64,000 bases of DNA from an uncultured Muribaculaceae bacterium (GTDB taxonomy: Bacteria > Bacteroidota > Bacteroidia > Bacteroidales > Muribaculaceae), in the NCBI GenBank assembly GCA_910586995.1, contig CAJUKZ010000001.1, forward strand, positions 434,001 through 498,000, in the 5' to 3' direction. The notes beneath the pieces were generated by a model. That model ran no database searches. It was given only the letters and a program-made list of their open reading frames with translations, and was not told where the DNA came from. Both the position numbers and the translations under genes were made by a program. Every line of letters starts with the position of its first letter. The first letter of the stretch is position 1. This document shows, in pieces, positions 57,517-64,000 of the stretch.

Positions 57517-59529
57517 TTACCGGGTGCGCTCTTTGAGCAGACCGTGGCGATAGGCGTATAGCAGATGGCGCAACTCCTCGATCTGCACCGATAGTTCGCG
57601 GCCTTTGTCTGTGTCGCGGACGCGCATCCGGTGGGAACTGAGTTCAACTATTATCTTTCGTCCTATGATGTCTGTGCCGCAACGCACGGCTTCCTCCTCC
57701 GACGAGAATGGCTCATGTTGTACAAGCTCGAAACCGCGTGAATGGTATACGAGTGTATAGCCGGCGATGCCGGTGGTGTGGTGGTATGCCTTGGCGAAAC
57801 CTCCGTCGATGATCATGAGCTTGCCGTTGGCACGCACAGGGGTCTCGCCACGGTTGATGCGCACCGGCACGTGTCCGTTGATTATATGCCTGTGCTCACC
57901 CTCGACACCGAAGGCGTCAAGAATCATATCTATCACTGATTCGTCGTCGCGCAGTTTGTAGTACCAGCCTTTTTCTTCCACATGAGTCTCCTTGTCCTCA
58001 AGGAAATAGCGCTCGAATGTGGCCATCTTCGATTTATCGAACAGAGGCGATTCCGGCCCGCACCACAGATACCAGTAGTAATCCACAGCGTATTGCTTTT
58101 CCTCGGGCGATGAATCGTCGTTGAATGCCGAACGCATGAGCATTCCGGTCTGGTGCAGAAGTTCGCGCCCGGAGTACCGGCGTCCCGGGGCTATCTCAAC
58201 TTCTCTGAGCGAACCGTCGGCGTTGAGTGGCATCGAGGCATGGAATAGCAGGTTGGAGTTGCACACGGTATACATACACCCGTGTGTAAACATACACTTG
58301 ACGTGTCTTTTGAGCTTGTCGCTCACTGCAAACGAATGGTGCAGTTTGTCCACGAGGTCGCGTTCAGCTTGCGTCAGCCTGTAGGGATCGGCTGGATCGA
58401 CAGTCGGAAACCGCATGTCGTTCATCGGGTGCTGCTTTCCAGTGTCAGGATCGGTGTATATGCCTTTTTCGAAGTCGATGCGGTGCAGGGACTTGCGGTT
58501 TTCCATATTCCAGCGCGGATATTTGTCTATCATCGCTCCCTCGAGCTTGAACTGGATCACGGCTATGGCCTTGTGCATCTGCGCTATCAGGCGGCGAGTC
58601 TTTTCGTCCATGTTCATCGACGCCGGATCGGTGCAGTCCTTGGGGATCTTGGGCATGAAGGCAGTGCACGGATCGTCGGCATAAGCATCCATCGAGAAAG
58701 TGGCCAACGGAAGCATGTTGATTCCGTAACCGTCCTCCAGAGTGGTGAGGTTGGCATAGCGGAGCGACACGCGCAGCACATTGGCTATGCAGCAGTCGTT
58801 GCCTGCAGCCGCACCGATCCACAGCGCGTCGTGGTTGCCCCACTGCATATCGAAACGGTCATAGGCACACAGTGTATCCATCACTATATGCGCCCCCGGA
58901 CCGCGGTCATAGACATCGCCGAGAATGTGCAGTTGGTCGATACTTAGCCGCTGGATCACGTTGCACATGGCTATTATGAATGCATCGGCGCGTCCGGTGG
59001 AAATTATCGTCTCGATGATGCGGCTGAAGTATGCCTGCTTGTCGTCGTCCGACGGCAGTTCGTGCAGCAATTCCTCTATGATGTAGGCGAACTCTTTCGG
59101 CAGAGACTTGCGCACCTTCGAGCGCGTGTATTTCGATGTCACCGACTGGAGTACACGTATCAGTTGGTGGAGTGTGATATGATAGAAATTTTCCATATCC
59201 TTCTCCGCGGCCTTTATATACTCGAGCTTGCGTTCCGGATAATATATGAGTGTGCACAATGCACGTATGTCTTCCTCACGCAGTGATGTGGCGTATATCT
59301 CCTTCACCTTGCGTTTGATGTTGCCGGAGGCGTTCTTCAATATATGGCGGAACGCTTCATGTTCGCCATGTATGTCGGCGATGAAATGCTCCGTGCCTTT
59401 GGGCAGGCTCAGGATGGCTTCGAGGTTTATAATCTCGGTGGAGGCAGTGCCTACCGACGGGAAAGTCTGCGACAGCAGTTCGAGCAGGCGCAGATCGGGT
59501 ATAGCTGTAGTGTTTGACGTTTCAGTCAT
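57517..59529 (-). CDS. fbp: fructose-1,6-bisphosphatase class III
   Basis: Gluconeogenic phosphatase of the calcineurin-like type (670 residues, class III, as in Bacillus Fbp and Bacteroidetes). Metal-binding parts: FIADIHGEHEAFRHIL (N-terminal DxH), LHILGDVYDRGPGAHIVMD, DMQWGNHDALWIGAAAG, CMFTHGCMYTVC and HRHIINGHVPVRINRGETP. The long helical insert (EREYIKAAEKDMENFYHI-like) is typical. It is transcribed alone; a -7 type box (TATCTTTG, minus strand 59563-59556) precedes it. Confidence 0.96.
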   Translation of the reverse strand: MTETSNTTAIPDLRLLELLSQTFPSVGTASTEIINLEAILSLPKGTEHFIADIHGEHEAFRHILKNASGNIKRKVKEIYATSLREEDIRALCTLIYYPERKLEYIKAAEKDMENFYHITLHQLIRVLQSVTSKYTRSKVRKSLPKEFAYIIEELLHELPSDDDKQAYFSRIIETIISTGRADAFIIAMCNVIQRLSIDQLHILGDVYDRGPGAHIVMDTLCAYDRFDMQWGNHDALWIGAAAGNDCCIANVLRVSLRYANLTTLEDGYGINMLPLATFSMDAYADDPCTAFMPKIPKDCTDPASMNMDEKTRRLIAQMHKAIAVIQFKLEGAMIDKYPRWNMENRKSLHRIDFEKGIYTDPDTGKQHPMNDMRFPTVDPADPYRLTQAERDLVDKLHHSFAVSDKLKRHVKCMFTHGCMYTVCNSNLLFHASMPLNADGSLREVEIAPGRRYSGRELLHQTGMLMRSAFNDDSSPEEKQYAVDYYWYLWCGPESPLFDKSKMATFERYFLEDKETHVEEKGWYYKLRDDESVIDMILDAFGVEGEHRHIINGHVPVRINRGETPVRANGKLMIIDGGFAKAYHHTTGIAGYTLVYHSRGFELVQHEPFSSEEEAVRCGTDIIGRKIIVELSSHRMRVRDTDKGRELSVQIEELRHLLYAYRHGLLKERTR

Positions 59530-59644
59530 GGTCGGGTTTGTAAATCTGTCAGATGCAAAGATACAATCCTTTTTCGGGTTCTCGCTATTTTTTCATACTT
59601 TTGTGAAGCATTAGATAAATTATTAAACAAGCTCTATATAAGTC

Positions 59645-60682
59645 ATGGCAGCAATTCCGGCGGTTACATTCGACGATCTGTGCAAGCGTCTTGCTCTGAG
59701 GCAATATGCTCCGGTATATCTCCTCCACGGGGAGGAAGGCTATTATATCGATGCGCTTCTCGACCGCTTCGAGCGCATAGTGCCTGATGCAGAGAAGGAT
59801 TTCAACCAGTATGTGCTCTACGCTCCTGAAGTCGACATGGACAGTGTGATAGACCTTTGCCGCAGGTGTCCCATGATGTCGGACCGGCAGGTTGTCATCC
59901 TCAAGGAAGCGCAGGCGGTGAATGCGCTTACACTCAACCGCCTGCACACCTATGCCTCGCGTCCGACACCTTCGACCATTCTTGTCGTGGCATGCCGTGG
60001 TGCAGTGGCCAAGGGGAAAGACCTGATTCCTGCCGTGCGCAAGAATGGAGTTGTTTTCGAGTCTAAGAAAGTGCGTGAATCAGGAGCGGAGACACTTGTC
60101 GCCGAGCGTATCCGCCAGCTTCATCTGCTTCCTGATCCCAAAGCCGTGGCCATGATCCGCGAGCATGTCGGTACAGACATATCACGTCTGTTCAACGAGA
60201 TAGACAAGCTTGGCGCTTTGCTTCCGCCTGGAGCGAAGGTGACACCTGAGGTGGTGGAGAGGCATATCGGCATAAGCAAGGACTACAACAACTTTGAGCT
60301 GGTCGACGCCGTGGCCGCCCGCGATGCTGCCCGTGTGTTCCGTATCGCCGACTATTTTGCCGCCAATCCCAAGAATAATTCAGCCATAGCTTCGGCTGCC
60401 ATGCTGTTCGGGTACTTCAGCGACTTGCTGATATGCCAGTTCTCCTCCGACAGGAGCGAGCGCGGACTTATGGACGCGCTTCAGGCCAAGTCTGCGTGGG
60501 CTATACGCAAATATCAGCTCGGACTCACAAAATACAATGCTTGGCAGAGCATAGAAATAATAGGTGCGTTGCGCGATTTCGACCGCAAAAGCAAAGGCTG
60601 CGGATCGCGCCAGGACGAATACTCGCTGTTTCGCGAACTTGTGTTCCATATTCTTAGCGCCCCCGGAAAAATAGATCTCTGA
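59645..60682 (+). CDS. holA: DNA polymerase III delta subunit
   Basis: Clamp-loader subunit that opens the beta clamp; 345 residues. AAA+-related N-terminal domain (YAPVYLLHGEEGYYIDALLDRFE; VVILKEAQAVNALTLNRLHTYAS; TILVVACRGAVAKGKDLIPAVRKNGVVFESK), then the lid region (DISRLFNEIDKLGALLPPGA; HIGISKDYNNFELVDAVAARD) and the helical C-terminal collar (LGLTKYNAWQSIEIIGALRDFDRKSKG). The first domain lacks a full Walker A, as usual for delta. A possible -7 box TACTTTTG lies at 59596-59603. Confidence 0.93.
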   Translation: MAAIPAVTFDDLCKRLALRQYAPVYLLHGEEGYYIDALLDRFERIVPDAEKDFNQYVLYAPEVDMDSVIDLCRRCPMMSDRQVVILKEAQAVNALTLNRLHTYASRPTPSTILVVACRGAVAKGKDLIPAVRKNGVVFESKKVRESGAETLVAERIRQLHLLPDPKAVAMIREHVGTDISRLFNEIDKLGALLPPGAKVTPEVVERHIGISKDYNNFELVDAVAARDAARVFRIADYFAANPKNNSAIASAAMLFGYFSDLLICQFSSDRSERGLMDALQAKSAWAIRKYQLGLTKYNAWQSIEIIGALRDFDRKSKGCGSRQDEYSLFRELVFHILSAPGKIDL

Positions 60683-60703
60683 TCGCCGTCAGGCATATTT
60701 TTA

Positions 60704-60733
60704 TTGCCAATTCAGGCGGATTTCGTACATTTG
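60704..60733 (+). promoter_or_regulatory. Bacteroidetes-type promoter of fabG
   Basis: TTG (60704-60706), 19 nt, TACATTTG (60726-60733); start near 60740, leader of about 50 nt before fabG. Confidence 0.78.
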
Positions 60734-60788
60734 CACGGTAATTCAGTAAAAATCACATATACAAACCTCATAATCACGTTTTCATAAA

Positions 60789-61535
60789 ATGAAACTACTC
60801 GAAGGAAAGACCGCACTCGTCACAGGTGCGGCACGCGGCATAGGTAAGGCTATCGCCCTGAAGTTCGCAGCAGAAGGAGCCAACATCGCATTCACAGACC
60901 TCGTGATCGACGAGAATGGCAAGGCAACTGAGGCTGAGATCGCAGCTCTTGGTGTGAAAGTGAAGGCATATGCCTCTAATGCAGCCGACTTTGCACAGAC
61001 CGAGGAGGTCGTGAAGCAGGTTGTTGCCGATTTCGGCCGTATCGACGTGCTTGTCAACAATGCCGGCATCACTAAAGACGGCCTGATGATGCGCATGACA
61101 GAAGGCCAGTGGGATGCAGTGATAAACGTAAACCTCAAGAGCGCTTTCAACTTTATCCACGCTGTGCTTCCCGTGATGATGCGTCAGCGTTCAGGCAGCA
61201 TCATCAACATGGCTTCCGTAGTCGGTGTTCACGGTAATGCCGGACAGTCTAACTATGCAGCTTCCAAGGCCGGTATGATCGCGCTTGCAAAGAGCATCGC
61301 TCAGGAAGTAGGTTCACGTGGTATTCGTGCAAATGCTATTGCCCCCGGATTTATCGAGACTGCAATGACAGCCGCACTTCCCGAAGATGTTCGTGCCGAC
61401 TGGTGCAAGAAGATACCTCTGCGCCGTGGTGGAAAGCCCGAGGATATCGCCGACGTGGCCACATTCCTCGCTTCGGATATGTCGGCATATGTTTCCGGAC
61501 AGGTAATCCAGGTTGACGGTGGCATGAACATGTAA
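60789..61535 (+). CDS. fabG: 3-oxoacyl-ACP reductase
   Basis: NADPH-dependent short-chain dehydrogenase of fatty acid elongation; 248 residues. Cofactor motif TGAARGIGKA (12-21), LVNNAG (88-93), catalytic Ser143, Tyr156 and Lys160 (SNYAASKAG), then APGFIETAMT and the C-terminal SGQVIQVDGGMNM. The family is broad, but the close match over the whole length supports FabG. First gene of a + strand unit with DUF4290 and rimM. Confidence 0.93.
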   Translation: MKLLEGKTALVTGAARGIGKAIALKFAAEGANIAFTDLVIDENGKATEAEIAALGVKVKAYASNAADFAQTEEVVKQVVADFGRIDVLVNNAGITKDGLMMRMTEGQWDAVINVNLKSAFNFIHAVLPVMMRQRSGSIINMASVVGVHGNAGQSNYAASKAGMIALAKSIAQEVGSRGIRANAIAPGFIETAMTAALPEDVRADWCKKIPLRRGGKPEDIADVATFLASDMSAYVSGQVIQVDGGMNM

Positions 61536-61557
61536 GCCTCCGTTGCGTTTAACTGTC

Positions 61558-62145
61558 ATGCTTACATATAATACACAACGCAAGCGCCTGATCCTTCCGG
61601 AATACGGGCGCAACATACAACAGATGGTAGACCACTGCCTGACCATTCAGGACAGGAGTGAGCGCACTCGTTGCGCTCACTCCATAGTGGCAGCCATGTC
61701 CAACCTTTTCCCGTCTCTACGCAACTCCGAGGGATTCCGCCAGAAGCTGTGGGATCACATTGCCATAATGAGTGATTTCCAACTCGATATCGACTATCCG
61801 GTAGAGGTGGTGCGCCCCGACTCTCTGGAGTCGCAGCCCGATAAATTACCCTACGAGGGCGGTATGGTCCGCAGACGCCAGTACGGACGCCACGTGGAGC
61901 AGATGATCGAGACTGCTGCAGCGATGCCTCCAGGTGATGAAAAGGATGAGCTTATAATGCTTATGGCCAACCACATGAAGAAGCTTATGGTTGCCTCGGA
62001 CACTGATGGGGTCGACGATGCGAAGATATTCAAGGATCTTCGTGAGATCTCGGAGGGCGCTATAATACTCGATCCTCAGATCCATCGCCTGCACGAATTT
62101 GTAGCCCCACCCAAACCGGTGGGAAAGAAGAAAAAGAAAAAATAA
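61558..62145 (+). CDS. DUF4290 protein
   Basis: Cytosolic protein of 195 residues of the Bacteroidetes DUF4290 family, function unknown. Conserved stretches: YNTQRKRLILPEYGRNIQQMVDHCLTI, AAMSNLFPSLRNSEGFRQKLWDHIAIMSDFQLDIDYPVEVV and RRRQYGRHVEQMIETAA, ending in a Lys-rich tail. I prefer MLTYNTQ at 61558 over the ATG 15 nt upstream, because family members begin MxxYNTQ. It stands 3 nt before rimM, usual for the family, suggesting a link with ribosome maturation. Confidence 0.85.
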   Translation: MLTYNTQRKRLILPEYGRNIQQMVDHCLTIQDRSERTRCAHSIVAAMSNLFPSLRNSEGFRQKLWDHIAIMSDFQLDIDYPVEVVRPDSLESQPDKLPYEGGMVRRRQYGRHVEQMIETAAAMPPGDEKDELIMLMANHMKKLMVASDTDGVDDAKIFKDLREISEGAIILDPQIHRLHEFVAPPKPVGKKKKKK

Positions 62146-62148
62146 CCG

Positions 62149-62685
62149 ATGATCAGACGCCAGGACCTGTCCGAAATAGGAGTCGTGAATAAGCCGCACG
62201 GCCACGCCGGGGAGATGTCGGTGACACTAACCTGCGATATTGATCCGTCTGATATCCGGTTTCTGATCATGGATATCGACGGTATCTTTGTGCCGTTTCC
62301 GGTCTCTGGTTCGCGCCCGCGAGGCAGTGAGGCATGGCTTGTCTCTTTCGAAGGTATAACGTCGGATTCAGAGGCAGCCGCGTATACAGGCTCGCGGCTT
62401 TATGCGCTGACTGATACACTCAGGGATCTTGCCGGTGATGATGCAGACTCAGGCGAAGATTGCATCGGTGCGGATAGTCTGATAGGATTCAGCGTCGTGG
62501 CCGACGGCCGCGCTCTCGGCGAGATAGCCGACATCGATTCTTCTACAATTAACGCACTGTTTGTGGTCAGGACTTCCGGTGGCGAAACCTGCCTTATCCC
62601 TGTTGCCGACGAATTTATCACAGGTATAGACGAGCAGGAGCGCATCCTGTACATGTCGCTGCCCACTGGTCTTGTCGATCTGTGA
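62149..62685 (+). CDS. rimM: 16S rRNA processing protein RimM
   Basis: Ribosome maturation factor acting on the head of the 30S subunit and binding S19; 178 residues. N-terminal barrel (EIGVVNKPHGHAGEMSVTLTCDI; YTGSRLYA) and C-terminal PRC barrel (LIGFSVVADGRALGEIADIDSSTINALFVV; CLIPVADEFITGIDEQERILYMSLPTGLVDL). The closing P-GLxdL is family-typical. Confidence 0.94.
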   Translation: MIRRQDLSEIGVVNKPHGHAGEMSVTLTCDIDPSDIRFLIMDIDGIFVPFPVSGSRPRGSEAWLVSFEGITSDSEAAAYTGSRLYALTDTLRDLAGDDADSGEDCIGADSLIGFSVVADGRALGEIADIDSSTINALFVVRTSGGETCLIPVADEFITGIDEQERILYMSLPTGLVDL

Positions 62686-62742
62686 ACAATTCATGAGCCG
62701 GACACCTTATAATATCATGAGACTAATTTAAAAACTTGAAAT

Positions 62743-63057
62743 ATGATTTCCGAACAAGCATTGATCGACGCCACACGTGCTGCTCTGCCAGAGGCACTGC
62801 GTGACAAATATACCGACGATGATCTCACCATAATATACGACATCGTGTGGGACTACTACGAAGACAAAGGGCTGCTTGAGATCGACGCGGAGGACGACGA
62901 TGATCTCGATATAGCCGACCTCATGCAGCATACACGCGACATGCTCAAGAAAGACAAGCACAACACCATAGACCTCAACGATGTGGAAGCTCTTGTCAAT
63001 GCCGAGATGGCAGCCGAGGATGCCCTGTATGAGAATGAGGATTTCGAGATAGACTGA
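62743..63057 (+). CDS. acidic conserved hypothetical protein
   Basis: Cytosolic protein of 104 residues with very high Asp/Glu content (about a third), a helical N-terminus (EQALIDATRAALPEALRDKYTDDDLTIIYDIVWDYYEDKGLL), a run EIDAEDDDDLDIADL and an acidic tail. I do not recognise a family with known function; strong net negative charge and position after rimM and before an OmpA-like gene suggest a small Bacteroidetes-restricted protein. Codon use is like that of its neighbours, so it looks like a real gene. Confidence 0.75.
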   Translation: MISEQALIDATRAALPEALRDKYTDDDLTIIYDIVWDYYEDKGLLEIDAEDDDDLDIADLMQHTRDMLKKDKHNTIDLNDVEALVNAEMAAEDALYENEDFEID

Positions 63058-63098
63058 AAAACGACTAAGGTGTTAGTCACCTGTTTTTAGGAGTTCCT

Positions 63099-63725
63099 AT
63101 GATTTACTCTGTGAAAGTCCCTTTTCTTAAGGTTCTGTTCCTTATTGTGGCCTTGGTTCTTTGTGTGCCACCTGAACTGTCAGCCGACGATGAGGCGAAC
63201 CGGGCTGATCCGCTGGAGATGGAGTTCGATGCCAATGTGTCGTCTCCGGCTATACCACGCAAGTTGCGCGAGACTGTCCTGGGCAATGTCCGCAGCAACG
63301 TGACACACCTGCGCAAACAGAATTTTGATGTCCGTACGGTGCGCGATGGGGAAGTGATAGTGGTCACAATCCCTTGCGAGAGTCTTTTCGTGGCCAATTC
63401 CACAGTCTTGCGTCCGTCCGCCTCGGCTTTGCTGAAGCCTTTCGGTGCATATCTGCATCAGCCACAACTATATAAGGTGCTCGTGGCTGCGCACAGCGAT
63501 AATACCGGTTCGGAGGAGTATGCCGACGAACTTACCGAGGCACGCGCTGCAGCTGTCGATGAATTCCTTACCACGATGGGTGGATCGCAGTCGCTTGTCG
63601 TACCTTATGGCATGGGCATGGACGATCCGCTGAACGACAACCGCACCCGTGTCAACCGCGCTAAGAACCGACGGGTGGAAATCTATCTCATTCCGGACGC
63701 TCCGTTGTTCCGCAAGATCAGATGA
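63099..63725 (+). CDS. OmpA-like domain protein
   Basis: Exported protein of 208 residues: signal peptide (1-30, FLKVLFLIVALVLCVPPELSA), an N-terminal segment without clear family, and an OmpA C-terminal-like peptidoglycan-binding domain (about 92-200): LFVANSTVLRPSASALLKPFGAYLH, LVAAHSDNTGSEEYADELTEARAAAVDEFL and TRVNRAKNRRVEIYLI, the last being the NRRVEI signature. It probably attaches to peptidoglycan. Its 3' end overlaps the convergent ComEC-like gene by 43 nt. Confidence 0.85.
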   Translation: MIYSVKVPFLKVLFLIVALVLCVPPELSADDEANRADPLEMEFDANVSSPAIPRKLRETVLGNVRSNVTHLRKQNFDVRTVRDGEVIVVTIPCESLFVANSTVLRPSASALLKPFGAYLHQPQLYKVLVAAHSDNTGSEEYADELTEARAAAVDEFLTTMGGSQSLVVPYGMGMDDPLNDNRTRVNRAKNRRVEIYLIPDAPLFRKIR

Positions 63726-64000
63726 ACGCCTTCGTGGCGCAGGTCTTTTATAGGAATACCGGCTGAATCACAGGCTGTCATCCATAGTGCACGTTGGCGC
63801 TTGTCTGTGCTTGCGGCCAGGATCACAGTATCGGGATGCAGTGATTCGAGTGCATGCCTCGGATTGGCTGTGTAGTTGCTTCCGGCCAGCAGGTAATTTG
63901 CTTTCCTGTCCGTAAGGCTTCTTTTGTTGTTGGCTATGAAGAAGGTTATTCCGCCTGTAGTTATCTCATTGCCGCGAAGTATATGGACGGAATCCACGTG
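63683..64000 (-). CDS. ComEC/Rec2-like competence protein, C-terminal part only
   Basis: Partial gene running off the right edge; the frame is open to the last base, so no start is visible. The 105 visible residues (YLLAGSNYTANPRHALESLHPDTVILAASTDKRQRALWMTACDSAGIPIKDLRHEGVHLIL) resemble the tail of the metallo-beta-lactamase-like domain at the C-terminus of Bacteroidetes ComEC/Rec2 membrane proteins, which take part in DNA uptake. The call is tentative because the diagnostic membrane region lies outside the window. Confidence 0.55.
   Translation of the reverse strand, partial: HVDSVHILRGNEITTGGITFFIANNKRSLTDRKANYLLAGSNYTANPRHALESLHPDTVILAASTDKRQRALWMTACDSAGIPIKDLRHEGVHLILRNNGASGMR

Noticed and set aside
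1..64000. CRISPR array, insertion sequence, integrase or prophage
   Set aside because: No regularly spaced direct repeats, transposase, recombinase or phage structural gene seen on either strand.

Overview
The window looks like a stretch of Bacteroidales chromosome, most likely Muribaculaceae. The evidence is family content: split glycine dehydrogenase gcvPA/gcvPB, the LpxC-FabZ fusion, DUF4292/DUF4290/DUF4252/DUF4595 proteins, class III fructose-bisphosphatase, a CBM20-bearing GH77 amylomaltase, a TonB-dependent receptor with a carboxypeptidase-like N-terminus, and many promoters of the Bacteroidetes type (TTTG, 19-20 nt, TAnnTTTG). The family-level placement is inference. I see no prophage, insertion sequence, CRISPR array or integron; nearly all of it is ordinary core genome.

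Layout. 1-5.9 kb (+): end of a glycine-cleavage operon (gcvPA, gcvPB, lpdA), then a Wzi-like outer membrane protein and a small lipoprotein. 6-8.5 kb (-): three exported or membrane redox proteins (DJ-1-like, nitroreductase, FMN-binding/CX3CP protein). 8.7-13.1 kb (-): tRNA-Lys, a DUF695 protein, RNase P RNA and the lipid A genes lpxA, lpxC/fabZ, lpxD. 13.4-18.4 kb: cvfB (-) diverging from rsmG, a metallo-hydrolase and malQ (+). 18.6-25.4 kb (-): fabF, acpP, then the envelope operon dut, TPR protein, DUF4292 lipoprotein, EnvC-like protein, and a tiny secreted protein. 25.6-26.9 kb (+): eno. 27-29.6 kb (-): ECF sigma factor, anti-sigma-like protein, DUF4252 protein, Crp/Fnr regulator. 29.7-36.2 kb (-): a chain of overlapping genes lutA-lutB-lutC, B3/B4 protein, tsaC, acetyltransferase; upstream of it a GH109-type oxidoreductase. 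36.3-38.8 kb (-): lpxB, tadA, rnz. 38.8-39.65 kb: an 834-base region without genes. 39.65-40.2 kb (+): efp. 40.3-47.1 kb (-): outer membrane protein, TonB receptor with lipoprotein partner, DUF4595 lipoprotein. 47.3-48.9 kb (-): rpsO, omega-like RNA polymerase subunit, bamD. 49.2-53.7 kb (+): xylose operon xylB-xylA-transporter. 53.7-59.5 kb (-): ridA, an esterase, the rplI/rpsR/rpsF operon, a HepT/MntA pair and fbp. 59.6-63.7 kb (+): holA, fabG, DUF4290, rimM, an acidic protein, an OmpA-like protein. The right edge cuts a ComEC-like gene (-).

The part least explained is the gene-free interval before efp. It holds a near-perfect promoter followed about 45 nt later by a strong intrinsic terminator (a possible small RNA or attenuated leader), then about 300 nt of hairpin-rich, purine-rich sequence with repeated modules and mutually exclusive pairings, and finally efp's own promoter. 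I regard this as a candidate structured non-coding RNA whose family I cannot name. Second in interest are the exported flavin/redox cluster at 6-8.5 kb, the mini protein at 25 kb that is little more than a signal peptide plus a T9SS-like tail, and the close coupling of rnpB to the lpx operon.
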